Origin: Cordylochernes scorpioides
Taxonomy: Eukaryota > Arthropoda > Arachnida > Pseudoscorpiones > Chernetidae
DNA: 64,000 nucleotides
Assembly: GCA_030710605.1 (NCBI GenBank)
Contig: CP092881.1
Coordinates: 72,076,923-72,140,922, forward strand
Direction: 5' to 3'
Made by a program: the position numbers and the translations under genes. Below the pieces are notes generated by a model. That model made no database searches and was not told where the DNA came from. It saw only the letters and a list, made by a program, of their open reading frames with translations. Numbering within the stretch: position 1 is the stretch's first letter; each line of letters opens with the position of its first letter. This document shows positions 30,280 through 43,012 of the stretch, one piece after another.

Positions 30280-31055
30280 GCTTTGATTAAAATATTATTT
30301 AATTTTTCTTATGCTCAAAAATGTATTTATGCAATTTTATTCATCACTAAAAGTATTTGGTTTCCTTTTATCACTGCAGCAAAAAGATCCAAGTTGAATT
30401 CTATACAATATCAAATTCTTATTAGATGCATTCATGCTTATAGGACTTCATCTTCTTACATCACACATATACTAGCGAAAACCCCTTTACTGTCCGATTA
30501 TCTTGAATTATTACAAAGTATAATATGACAAATTCTCTCACAGATCGAACACTCAAAAAACCCCTTCAAAAAGAATTAAACAAACTATATCTGGATCTAA
30601 AATTTAAGTTTTATCTTTCTCAATCTAATGAACTGTTCAAGAAATTCTTTCCAATTGCTGTCCCAAATTTCATTTCTTCTGATAAATTCACTACTTTATT
30701 CTTAACTGGCAAAGGACCCTTCTTAAGTTTCATATTCAAACTGAATGCTATCAATGATCCAACATGTGAATGCCGCTTAGATGTTGAATCACCAGAGCAT
30801 CTTCTTTTATCTTGCCCTCTGACTAATCAAATTGTATGTAGATACTTTGAAACATTACCAAATTCTCTTTGTGTATATACTCTATCTTATGAGAACTTTG
30901 TTAAGTTTAGAACTATTTGTACAATAATTTACAAAACACTACTAATCCATCGTGTAAATAATTAATCATATATATGTAAATAATACCAGCACAGCACAAT
31001 AGTCCTTTGGACTTCGTGCTTTTGTAACAATAAATAAATAAAATAAATAAAAATC
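30280..31055 (+). pseudogene. LINE 3' end (SPEHLLLSCP family) with long open frame
   Basis: Two frames, 30283-30528 and 30525-30965, overlap by 4 bases and look like one C-terminus split by a frameshift. The first reads SKLNSIQYQILIRCIHAYRT, like the region after the reverse transcriptase thumb. The second reads NDPTCECRLDVESPEHLLLS then CPL, i.e. C-x1-C-x8-H-x4-C. The 3' UTR ends in (TAAA)n at 31030-31055. It is a fourth LINE family, better preserved than its neighbours. Confidence 0.6.
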
Positions 31056-32002
31056 ACTAAAAGTTATACATGAAACATTCTGAAAAATTAAAAAGTCCCA
31101 ATGGTATCAAAAATTGACATTATTAATTAAATTATCTTACAACAGTATTTTTTAAATATAATTTTAAATATATATTTGGTTATCATAGAAAAATTCCACT
31201 AGCAGTGAATGTTGTGATGAAAACATCTAACCAAATTGAACGCCAACTTTAATTCAACAGACAGCTCTATCTTTTGAGATGTCGATTTAAAAAGGTTTGA
31301 CTGCTTTATGTGTCCTTATAAATTGTAGTAAATAGGCTGCCCTGCTGTGTTTATCTTATAATCTCTCATCCCTCCATACCAAAATGGATTCTTTTGTCAG
31401 AATTATAATATTTCTTGAATTGTTTTAATCTATAGCTTAACTGTCTAAATGTTGTCTGTGGTAATATAATAAAAATAAACTAAGGCACGTTGTATTAACA
31501 GTGGCCGCAGTAACGAGTATTCCATCAGTTATTTGATAGTAAATTTAAATTTGATGACTAAATACATTTATTGCTAAATTACACGAAATAAATTTATATA
31601 TTTAAATATATATACCTGGGTGAGCGGTCTGTATGAATATGGATGTGAATAGAAGGAGCTAGAATTTTGATATTTGGAATAATTATGCAGTCTCTTCGAA
31701 ATAAAAACAAAAATTACGACTTTAAATACCAAAAACACAAGCTTTCGTATGTTTATTAAAGGTATTACTCCTTTTAGTGTTTTGACCAATTTGGCCAATT
31801 AAAATACAAATAAAAAAATTATATTTAATAAAATGTTAAGGTAGAGAATAGGTCAAAATCTGATATGAAAATATCAAAAATAATGGTTTTATGTAGAATA
31901 TTTTTTACAATTTGATTACTTTCTGATTTTTGAAACATTTCAAATGTGATCTGAAAAGAAATTCCTCTCCAACAAAATAAATTGGTTTGACAACAAATTT
32001 TG
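31056..32002. other. AT-rich spacer left of the nested LTR block
   Basis: No gene or repeat family recognised. Confidence 0.35.
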
Positions 32003-32006
32003 CGGT

Positions 32007-33854
32007 TGTTGGGACACGTTTTTGTAACCATACCCCAACAGAATATGTATGTATGATCAACGTCAAATGGATACATGGCTTCCCTCCCACATAGACTTAT
32101 AGACCACCTTTTTGCCCAGAAACCTAGACTCTTGATGACACCAGACTTCCATGCCGAAAGCTGATGCCTGGTAAAGAAGAAGACACCAGTGACATCCAGA
32201 GATATCCGCGCTGGAAGCTGTTGTATCATATGTACATATATGCCCTCATTTAAAATCTAGGTAAAGGTGACCAGAAGAAATGGAGAAGGAAGATTTCTAA
32301 AAGACTAAGGCCATATAAATATCTTTCCCGAGAGAGGGAAGCATCGTGTTACAGTCCAAGGGGAAGGGGGCTCGTTATATATACCTTCCCGAGAAAAGGG
32401 AGGATCGTATTTCAATCCATGTGGAGGGGGGCCTGGTGTCTGATGAAATTTTACACTAGTGCCGTGGCTGTTTCTCTCTTTAGATTTTTTTTGTTTTGGT
32501 AATACTATATGTTCTATTTTGATGGGAGAGGCCTGGAGCGTCTGTGAAATTGTATACTGGAGCCGTTGGCCATTTTGATTGGTGTTTTTTTTTTCGACGA
32601 ATGAAAATGCCAGCCAATAGAAACTTTGGCGCGGCCAGCTAATGAAAATGGAGGGAGACAAAGATAAAAGAGGGTTTCGTTGCCAAAAAGAGATTCAATC
32701 TGAGTCGCTCAGTGAGAGGACAGTCTTCAGTCGGGAGACCAGACCTTTGCCGGCACTTTCGAGAAAAGGTAAGCCATTTGTCATTATGACTTAGCGCCCC
32801 CCCTTTTTGTGTAGTAACCAACCTAGATTTCGCATGGGCCCTAAAGGGCTTTAAGTAACTTCAGGTCACCTCTATCTAGATTACTATGTAAATAGCATAT
32901 CTCGTCAGTATAGACATGTTCCCAAATTTTAATTTATTTAAATAAATATCTAGAGAAATTTTCTTGTTTCCTCTCATACATATTTCATTCCTTTTGCTTT
33001 ATGGTACTACCCCCACACCTTAATTTCACAAATTGTACTAAATATAGAACTACCGACTCTGTTGGAATAGAGTTGTGTACTATATCTTTGCTGTGATATA
33101 TTGACACAGCAACAGTTGCAAATTACGACTTTATTAGGGCTACTTTGAGGGTATCTATCTGTCAGGTTTTAGTAATGTTTGTGCTTTTATGTGTTTCAGT
33201 GCGTTATCCCATCATATTTACCATTATACCATATTTTCTGATTCCTCGGGCTATTGTTACGCTGTTAGGAGGGTACGGCATTATGCAAACAGATTTGTAT
33301 GTTTGACTATTGTTTGTGTTATTTGGGCTATAAAAATGCCTTAATATGAATCTATTTACAGTTGATCTGTAGAAATTATAGAGATCTGTTGCTATAATTT
33401 TCCTCTATGAAATAGCTCCCAGCGTCTTCAGTGGGTTGCTAAACCTCCAGAAGGAGTCTTTTATAGATTGTCCAATTTAATAACGATTTCATGGGTTGTC
33501 TGATGAAATTGTATACTAGTGTCGTGGCTGTTTCCATCTTTAGACCTTTGTTCTGACAATATTATATGCTCGATCCCTGCTTTAGCTCAACTCTTAATCA
33601 ATAACAGAGTTTCCCCTTTTTTTTATTTATCCTGTTTGCACAAATTGCTTTACATGTGATGATGTAAAGACATAAGTCGATAGTGCATCATTGACAGCTG
33701 TACTTCTATTATACAACATTAAGGTCTTGCTGCGGGTTATATACATGGTGTTGTTGGCCTAAATTGCTATATATATATATACTTAAGTAAGGAAACTTTA
33801 ATAAGTCACATCGTGTATCCTCCCTTTTCATCTATCCAAACCGGGAACGCAACA
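32007..33854 (+). repeat. 5' LTR of the outer element (LTR A)
   Basis: 1848 bp. The first 36 bp fold back on themselves (TGTTGGG...CCCCAACA). A TATA-like 'gataaaagagg' lies at about 32661, and 'gagaaaag|gtaagcc' at about 32769 is a good splice donor, suggesting the leader starts within the LTR. AATAAA-like words lie near 32940. Variant words such as 'caccagtgacatccag' and 'aaggccatataaatatc' pair it with LTR D. Confidence 0.85.
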
Positions 33855-33855
33855 A

Positions 33856-33877
33856 TGTCGCCCGCCGCGGGGCTCGA
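33856..33877 (+). promoter_or_regulatory. candidate primer binding site (outer element)
   Basis: 'tgtcgcccgccgcggggctc' starts one base after the LTR. Its complement carries the TTCGAGCCCCGC T-loop/arm of a tRNA 3' end. The third base is T where a CCA-ending primer would require G; the inner copy shares the mismatch. Confidence 0.55.
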
Positions 33878-35330
33878 ATTTAGTATATGTTTCATCCCCT
33901 ATACTTTAGAAATATATACATAATGAAAAGCCATACTATTTTTAAGTATTGGTGAAGTAGTCCACGCATCCTGAGATTAACAGTCTATTATAAATCGTGA
34001 ATTTTAATTTATGCTTTCCGTTTCACTGGCATTTTATCAGGCAATGAAAGTTATGTTGAGGCGGTGTATACCGCATCACTCGCCACGGTCATTTACGATT
34101 CACATTGTTTGTGACAAAGCCTTAACAATTTATTGATTACATTTTTTATTTTTATTTTTTTTTAATTATTTTACACAGTATGAGAAATGAGGTTGGATTG
34201 CCATGGTTCAAATTTAGAACGGTGATCAGTGTTTTACAGTAGTCTACTGAAATGACTTAGCATTTTTTTTTTCATCATAGCTCTGATATAATTTTCTCAC
34301 AGCAGAGGTGAGTTCTGATAATTATTGCTGGATACAAATATCTTAACTTCATTTTAATAGCGCTTTCTATCAAGTCATACTAGCCTGTGCATCCAGATTA
34401 GGGCTAACATGCTGAATGATAGTTAATCGATTTTATTTTTTTTAGCGCATAGTGGATTGGGAGAGTGGCAAATATATGAGCCTTAAGGTGAAAATAGAAT
34501 TGAAGATCCAGTTAGCGTACCCGTGAGGAGAGAAGTTTTGATCACCATAGAAAGACGCACCTTTTTTTTCTCTCTTCGTAAAACCTTTTTTTATTTGAAA
34601 TCAATAATGGATAGAAATCTGGTTTTAACATTCCAATGGCAGAATTTCAAGGAATAGATCTGGTGACCAATTTGCGCGAGTACGTTTTAATCACTGTGGA
34701 ACTGTTTATTAACTTATGACAACTACCTGGGATAATCTTTTATAATATTCAAAGGAAAGGAGATGACTGGAGCTTGTGTCTACAAGACAGCTGAGATATC
34801 CCGAGGTGTGCTTGGACAGTTTTAAGTTGATGACAAGGCAGCAAAAAAGCCACCTGCGTTAGAGACAGGATCTATCTAATAATGGGGGTATAGGAGACAG
34901 GAGAGTTTATCGAGGCTCGATTTAACACTTATATATAATGAGGAAGTTAGCGGAATGCGAGTCTCCAGTGCGGAGTAATATCACCTAAAGGCTGTGAATA
35001 AGGATTGATAAAGTCGGGACACCCGAGCAAAAATATTACATTGAATATAAAATCGGAACCTGTAGGCGTGAGGCGGTATCGTGATTGGATTAGTTGGCTA
35101 GCACGCGAGGAGGGTGGCCCCCTTGACGACGTTTTCTGCCAAGTATGATCACTGGATACCGATAGACCGCTTAAAGGGTGTGCCCCCCGCATTGGAAATG
35201 TCATTGAAGATATGCCAGCATGCAGAGAAGAAAGGTCTAGGACGAGATGACGTTTCCTAAAATTGACATTTAAGGTGATACGCCTGGACTATAGATGAGG
35301 CAGTGAAGTCCATCTAGAATATGGCGCTAA

Positions 35331-37208
35331 TGTTGGGGCACGTTTTTGTAACCATTCCCCAACAGAAGGCGTATGTATAATCAACATAAAATGGATACAT
35401 GGCTTCCCTCCCACATAGACTTATAGACCATTTTTTTTTGCCCAGAAACTTAGACACTTGGTGACACCAGACTTCCATGCCGAAAGCTGATGCCTGGTGG
35501 AGAAGAAGACATCCAGAGACATCCGAGCTGGAAACTGTTGTTTCCTATGTACATATATTCCCCTCATCAAAAATTTAGATAGAGGTGACCAGAAAAAAAA
35601 ATGGAGAAGGAAGATTTCTAAAAGACTAAGCCTTATAAATATCCTTCCCGAAAAAAAGGAAGCATCACATTACAGTCCAGGTAAAAGGGGCCTGGGTCGA
35701 TTTTTAGCCAAGACGGGGGGCGATATATATACCGTCCCGAGAAAAGGGAGGATCGTATTACAGCCCATGTGGAGGAGGCCTGGGGTCTGATGAAATTTTA
35801 CACTATAGCCGTGGCTGTTTCTCTCTTTAGATTTTTTTGTTTTGGTAATACTATATGTTCTATTTTGATGGGAGAGGCCTGGGGCGTCTGTGAAATCGTA
35901 TACTGGAGCCGTTGGCCATTTTGATTGGTGTTTTTTTTTTCGACGAATGAAAATGCCAGCCAATAGAAACTTTGGCGCGGCCAGCGAATGAAAATGGAGG
36001 GAGACAAAGATAAAAGAGGGTTTCGTTGCCAAAAAGAGATTCAATCTGAGTCGCTCAGTGAGAGGACAGTCTTCAGTCGGGAGACCAGACCTTTGCCGGC
36101 ACTTTCGAGAAAAGGTAAGCCATTTGTCATTATGACTTAGCGCCCCCCCTTTTTGTGTAGTAACCAACCTAGATTTCGCATGGGCCCTAAAGGGCTTTAA
36201 GTAACTTCAGGTCACCTCTATCTAGATTACTATGTAAATAGCATATCTCGTCAGTATAGACATGTTCCCAAATTTTAATTTATTTAAATAAATATCTAGA
36301 GAAATTTTCTTGTTTCCTCTCATACATATTTCATTCCTTTTGCTTTATGGTACTACCCCCACACCTTAATTTCACAAATTGTACTAAATATAGAACTACC
36401 GACTCTGTTGGAATAGAGTTGTGTACTATATCTTTGCTGTGATATATTGACACAGCAACAGTTGCAAATTACGACTTTATTAGGGCTACTTTGAGGGTAT
36501 CTATCTGTCAGGTTTTAGTAATGTTTGTACTTTTATGTGTTTCAGTGCGTTATCCCATCATATTTACCATTATACCATATTTTCTGATTCCTCGGGCTAT
36601 TGTTACGCTGTTAGGAGGGTACGGCATGATGCAAACAGATTTGTATGTTTGACTATTGTTTGTGTTATTTGGGCTATAAAAATGCCTTAATATGAATCTA
36701 TTTACAGTTGATCTGTAGAAATTATAGAGATCTGTTGCTATAATTTTCCTCTATGAAATAGCTCCCAGCGTCTTCAGTGGGTTGCTAAACCTCCAGAAGG
36801 AGTCTTTTATAGATTGCCCAATTTAATAACGATTTCATGGGTTGTCTGATGAAATTGTATACTAGTGTCGTGGCTGTTTCCATCTTTAGACCTTTGTTCT
36901 GACAATATTATATGCTCGATCCCTGCTTTAGCTCAACTCTTAATCAATTACAGAGTTTCCCCTTTTTTTATTTTATTTATCCTGTTTGCACAAATTGCAT
37001 TACATGTGATGATGTAAAGACATAAGTCGATAGTGCATCATTGACAGCTGTACTTCTATTATACAACATTAAGGTCTTGCTGCGGGTTATATACATGGTG
37101 TTGTTGGCCTAAATTGCTATATATATATATATATACTTAAGTAAGGAAACTTTAATAAGTCACATCGTGTATCCTCCCTTTTCATCTATCCAAACCGGGA
37201 ACGCAACA
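35331..37208 (+). repeat. 5' LTR of the inner element (LTR B)
   Basis: 1878 bp. The first ~500 bp share diagnostic words with LTR C (acatccagagacatccgagc, aagccttataaatatcc). From about 35990 onward it shares variants with LTRs A and D instead (gggagacaaagataaaagag, ctcagtgagagg). Confidence 0.85.
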
Positions 37209-37209
37209 A

Positions 37210-37231
37210 TGTCGCCCGCCGCGGGGCTTGA
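37210..37231 (+). promoter_or_regulatory. candidate primer binding site (inner element)
   Basis: Same 'tgtcgcccgccgcggggct' as at 33856, one base after the LTR end. Confidence 0.55.
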
Positions 37232-38306
37232 ATTTAGTATATGTTTCATCCCCTATACTTTAGAAATATATACCTAATGAAAAGCCATACTATTTTTAAG
37301 TATTGGTGAAGTAGTCCACGCATCCTGAGATTAACAGTCTATTATAAATCGTGAATTTTAATTTATGCTTTCCGTTTCACTGGCATTTTATCAGGCAATG
37401 AAAGTTATGTTGAGGCGGTGTATACCGCATCTCTCGCCGCTGTCTTTTACGATTCACATTGTTTGTGGCAAAACCTTAATATTATCATTGATTTCTGATA
37501 TCAAAGTAAAACGTTTATGGGGATGAGTATCTTTTATTCTGGTCTTCTCAAGCTTTCGAGCTTGTCCGCCCTTCTACAGGAGAAACATATACAATATATC
37601 AAGAAAATATAACGTCGCCTGATGCTAAAACTATTATGATTCTATGTACATATATATATACATTAGGAAGTTCTGCATATTATTTGTTTTCTTAAGACAT
37701 TTTTTTTTGGTTAAGGTATTTATACATATTCTACTATTGTTTGCTATATTCTATGAATTATCTTATAGGTTAGAAATTCTATTATTTAAGTAGTTTTATA
37801 ATAGTTATTGGCTATTACATATAAGTTACTTATATTATTGTTGATATTATTAGCTGGTACTAGGAAATATTGTGTTATATGTTTCGGGCAAATCTATTTC
37901 CTATTAATGCTATTGTGTTTTCTGAATAATAGAGAATCAATTATAAGCCTTTGATATTTGCTGTTTATGTTATTGTAATGTATTCTAGGTTCTCCTAATG
38001 CGAAAGTGTGGCCTGTTTCTTTGCAGTGTTGGAAGAATTAGAGATCTACCGCCTTGATTTATAATGTTGCGCCTATGTTCATATATTCTATTGCTGACTC
38101 TCCTTCCTGTCTCCACCACGTATTTGGCTTGGCAGTTGTTGCATCCTATGGAATATATTGCCTTTTATTTTTCAGTTTTGGTTAATGGGTTTTATGACAT
38201 TAGGATTATTTTAGATAGTGGATTTTAATGGTGGAGCCAATGTTAGGGGAATTACTGTAATATGTTTGGATACCGAAGTTTCTTAAGTAGTTGGCTATTG
38301 TTATAG

Positions 38307-38600
38307 ATGTTTGTGAGTATGGAATGTAACATATCGCCCTATAGATATTTTGTGGTTTTGTTTATTGGGTTATTGATAGTTATACTTTTGTGGAAATGTT
38401 GTAATATAAAGGTGGTTTGGTATCCTGCTTGCTGGACATTATTTATAATGTTCTGTGTCTCAATCATTTTGAATTCTGTTGCGAGCACCATTGATTACAA
38501 TTTCTTTATTTTACTTTCTCAAATTATTATATACAGTATGAGAAATGAGGTTGGATTCCCATGGTTCAAATTTAAAACGGTGATCAGTGTTTTACAGTAG
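38307..38600 (+). CDS. hypothetical hydrophobic frame inside inner element
   Basis: 97 codons with two or three hydrophobic stretches (YFVVLFIGLLIVILLW; LFIMFCVSIILNSVAS). It lies in the ~1 kb segment missing from the outer copy, apart from its last 20 codons, which the outer copy shares at 34180-34240. No second intact copy supports it, and AT-rich DNA readily produces such frames. I do not recognise it. Confidence 0.15.
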   Translation: MFVSMECNISPYRYFVVLFIGLLIVILLWKCCNIKVVWYPACWTLFIMFCVSIILNSVASTIDYNFFILLSQIIIYSMRNEVGFPWFKFKTVISVLQ

Positions 38601-39873
38601 TCTACTGAAATGACTTAGCATTTTTTTTCATCATAGCTCTGATATAATTTTCTCACAGCAGAGGTGAGTTCTGATAATTATTGCTGGATACAAATATCTT
38701 AACTTCATTTTAATAGCGCTTTCTATCAAATCATACTAGCCTGTGCATCCAGATTGGGGCTAACATGCTGAATGATAGTTAATCGATTTTATTTTTTTTA
38801 ACGCATAGTGGATTGGGAGAGTGGCAAATATATGAGCCTTAAGGTGAAAATAGAATTGAAGATCCAGTTAGCGTACCCGTGAAGAGAGAAGTTTGATCAC
38901 CATAGAAAGACGCGCTTTTTTTTTCTCTTCGTAAAACCTTTTTTATTTGAAATCAATAATGGATAGAAATCTGGTTTTAACATTCCAATGGCAGAATCTC
39001 AAGGAGTGGATCTGGTGACCAATTTGCGCGAGTACCTTTTAATCACTGTGGAACTATTTATTAACTTATGACAACTACCTGGGATAATCTTTTAAAATAT
39101 TCAAAGGAAAGGAGATGACTGGAGCTTGTGTCTACAAGACAGCTGAGATATCCCGAGGTGTGCTTGGACAGCTTTAAGCTAATGACAAGGCAGCAAAAGC
39201 CACCTGTGTTAGAGACAGGATCTATCTAATAATGGGGGTATAGGAGACAGGATAGTTTATCGAGGCTCGATTTAACACTTGTATATAATGAGGAAGTTAG
39301 CGGAATGCGAGCCTCCAGTGCGGAGTAAAATCACCTAAAGGCTGTGAATAAAGATTGATAAAGTCGGGACACCCGAGCAAAGATATTACATTGAATATAA
39401 TTCGGAACCTATAGGCGTGAGGCGGTATCTTGATTGGATTAGATGGCTAGACACGCAAGGAGGGAGGCCCCCTTTGACGACGTTTTCTGCCAAGTATGAT
39501 CACTGGATACCGATAGACCGCTTAAAGGGTGTGCCCCCCGCATTGGAAATGTCATTGAAGATGTGCCAGCATGCAGAGAAGAAAGGTCTAGGACGAGATG
39601 ACGTTTCCTAAAATTGACATTTAAGGTGATACGCCTGGACTATAGATGAGGCAGTGAAGTCCATCTAGAATATGGCGCTAATTCCAGAACAAAATGTGGA
39701 TGGATCGAGCTGAGGTGACGACTCCATATTAAATATACCTCTATAAATTCTTAAATGTCCACAGTGAATTATACAAGTTGCACACCTATCTCATGAGCCA
39801 GGAATGTAATTATCAGACTGACAGTAAGTAATAATATAAAATTTCTTATCCAGGAACAAACAAGACCCCTGAT

Positions 39874-40158
39874 ATGCAACAAAGTCTACAAAATAATTTC
39901 CCTATCAAATTCTCAGTATATCATCATAACTCAACAGAAAACCCAGTTACAATTGGTATCATAAAGGGCGAAATAACTTTGTCCTTTCCCAATCCAATGT
40001 GCACCTGTTACCACATAGACAGTGATCTTATAACCACATTTGATTTCGTTTCAGCATGTTGTGAGAGAATTGAACTCATGGAATTGCAGCCTTTTAATTA
40101 CTATGCCTCATACTATATAAATACAAGAAGGAAATTTCTAATAACAACCGCTAAGTGA
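39874..40158 (+). CDS. 94-codon frame conserved in both element copies (inner)
   Basis: Starts MQQSLQNNFPIKFSVYHHNS and contains MCTCYHIDSD and SACCERIELM. The frame is intact here and at 46846-47130 in the outer copy. The two differ at six bases, five of which change the residue, so there is no sign of selection on the protein. It is the only frame in the internal region that stays open in both copies. No homology recognised; it could be a relic of a larger gene or chance. Confidence 0.3.
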   Translation: MQQSLQNNFPIKFSVYHHNSTENPVTIGIIKGEITLSFPNPMCTCYHIDSDLITTFDFVSACCERIELMELQPFNYYASYYINTRRKFLITTAK

Positions 40159-43012
40159 CAACCAGAGCGAACTCAGAAGTAATGAGCCGAGGGGAAATTG
40201 ACAGAGTTAGTGTAGACAGTTTAACTTTACGCAGGTCTACAAGGGTGAAAAGGCCCACACAGTGTAAATTCTACTTAGACTGTCGCCACTAAATAGGATT
40301 TTGGAGTGTGTACGAAGAATCAACCCAATAGAATGAGAAGTTTAGAGATTTCAATCTTTTCTTTTTTAACCTTTTTTTTTCTCGAAGTAAGACTTCATTA
40401 GGATTTTTTTTCTCAAACTATTTCTTGTTAAATCCCGAGTTTCAAAGACCAGTGAGAATAATGTATACCATTGTGAATTAATTATTTAGTGTAAATCTGA
40501 AATTTTAGTTATTATCAGGAGTAATAGGTGAAGGAAGGTGTAGGAAATCACAACTTAGAGGGGGGCTATGTCTAAAACAACAAACCTAATAGGCATCCTA
40601 TGGCTTGTGTTGGGTAATTCAGAAACCCTATAATCCCTGGCCTTCAGGTAGTAGCTTTGAAATAGGTTTCTAATGAGAACATGAAAGGTCAATCTCTCAG
40701 AGTGAAGTTGTGAAGTATAGGGACCCTAAGCCAGGGGTAGAAGTTAAGTAGGCCCAGACTGTAGTCGATCCTTGGAAAGCACTTGAGAATGTTAGTGTTG
40801 GGTAGTGAATCGTAAACCCTATAAATCCATCTTTCAATAGAGTGCTGAGGTAGGACTACTGCAAAGGGGGCAGACGCACGAGGAAGTAAGAAGAAAGTGA
40901 CTTCACCCACGGTGGCTAGGGGAATGACTCAATCCGCTTTTATGAGGTGTCACGTTTAATGGTCCTTTATCCGCCATTATAATTTGTGTATGTCTTTATA
41001 GAATTGTTGTGAAAAGTCGCTTAGTGTCAAGGCAAGGGCAGTTTTTGAAGTTACACTGATTCCTTTTTTTTTTCTTGGTAGGTTAGCTTCCAGGTTATTT
41101 AGACTTGTCAACAATTATTGTTAACAATCATTTAGTGAGTATAATGAATTAATATATATATAGAGCTTGTACAGAGGCATTTTCTTTTGAGTAATATAGG
41201 GCTTTAGTTCCCAATTTGTTTTAATTTTATTATTTTATTTGATTTCACATTGTGTCCTGAAAGATGTTATCATTTGTTAGGATCTATTGATATAGATAAA
41301 TGAGTATTTTGGCCTTTATAGCAGCTTTCAACCTTAGTTTGTATGCGTACCGCGAATGATAGGGGGGAGGGTGTATGAATGAATTGGTGCAATGAATGTA
41401 GAAAAAGGTTAAAAACTATTATATTGTAAGCCCAAATTACATTAGAATAGGGTTAAGGACTTTAATAGGTTCGATTTTTATTTTATTTTATTTTTTATTT
41501 CGAATTTTGTTAGGACCGAGAAGCCTCAAACAGGACAACTACAACTCTATCTAGTTAGAAAATATTCGCTCCCTTTTTGTTAGGTCCCTCGTTAGGGGGT
41601 ATAATTTTCCTTTGATTTTCTTTTATCTTAGTTTAGCTTGAATTCTAAGGATTGTGGATAAATGATCCCTATCCCGACCCTCAGACTTGGAGATAGTGGA
41701 AGGCAAGGATCAAGCTGAATTTCCCACTCAACTCCTCCTCGCAAGAGGAAACGAAGAGGTATAGATTGAATTTTATGCAGGATGGGGGATTTGTTTTAGC
41801 CATGCCGTATAGCCTGGGGTATAACGGCGCGACCTTGGGTAACCGATCTGACACCGTAGTTTCGACGCTTTTGGCGTGGCTGGAGCGAGGGTGTTCCAGA
41901 CAGGAGGTCCTGTAAGATTGGCAAGTAGGCAGAGATTGCCCAGTTATTCTAGACGAAGTAGTTTCGGTCTATTGAATTTTTTTTGGTACCAGTTTGATCC
42001 CCCATAGCTAGCGGAAGTTTCTTCTAATAAAGGATTCGCCCTGCCATACGTTTTGTTGGAATGAATTCGAGCATAAGACCGATTCGAGAGACAGAATAAG
42101 TAATTATTAGGACCTTCAACGAGTTTAGACTCGTTCCATGATAGGATAATATTTTAAAGTATTAGTTAACTATAAGGACCGCGAACGAGACGCCAGAACG
42201 AGCCAATGGGTCAAAGTTTTAGAAGTGTTGTATTGAGGACAGTAGAATTAAGAGCAGTTATACAGGGAGTAGAATTCTGAAGGAATTTGTAAAAGAACCA
42301 AAATTTCAGATTGATAAAATTCAAATTTATAAGATGTAGATTTATAGGGTTCAGGTCAATGAATAGAGAGTATATTGGTAGATGAAAGTAATATGAATTT
42401 CTTGGAAGGGGGAGGTAGCTGAACTGTACACACCCCAGAGACAAGGTAAACGGAGTCACAAACAAAATGGGAGAAGTTGATTAGTTTCTCTGTCAAACAG
42501 AGAGCTTTCTTCATACGGTTGTCACCCTAGATTCAAAAGGACTGTGTAGCTTAATAGAGGTCTGGGCTATGTTCCATTTGACCAAGATTCTAAATGACGT
42601 TCCCACCTGGGTTGAGAGTATTGTAACAGAGGAATCTAACACATAAGAGAAAACACACCCTCCAGTAGGATCGGGATAGACGAATATTACCCAGTGACCA
42701 ACTCGTGATTCCAGACTGAATAAGATTAAAAACTTAACTGAGATTTTAAACCTTGAACCTTCAGCGCACAAATATATATAATGTGTTTTCATTTTCTTAT
42801 TGAATATGTTATTATTTTATATCATATATATTATATTATAATCATATACTATTCATTTCAACAATTTTATTTCCTTTGATATTCATGATATTAGTAATAT
42901 TTACCTGCCATATTGCGATTTTTTTTAACATGTTGTCGTGGCTTATTCTTCCCTCAAGGCATGATCTATTTTATCCTTATTGTCTTTTATCCGCCTTACT
43001 TGTATATGTATA

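Noticed and set aside
35670-36167. 165-codon minus-strand frame in the LTR, with relatives in the other LTRs
   Set aside because: It recurs only because the LTR is repeated. It is antisense to the element, spans the splice-donor/TATA region, and is broken differently in each LTR.
39417-39611. 64-codon frame in the inner element
   Set aside because: The corresponding outer sequence (about 35075-35270) carries indels that break it. No motif.
40689-40910. 73-codon minus-strand frame in the inner element
   Set aside because: The outer copy is interrupted by piggyBac and point changes, and there is no domain. Chance frame.
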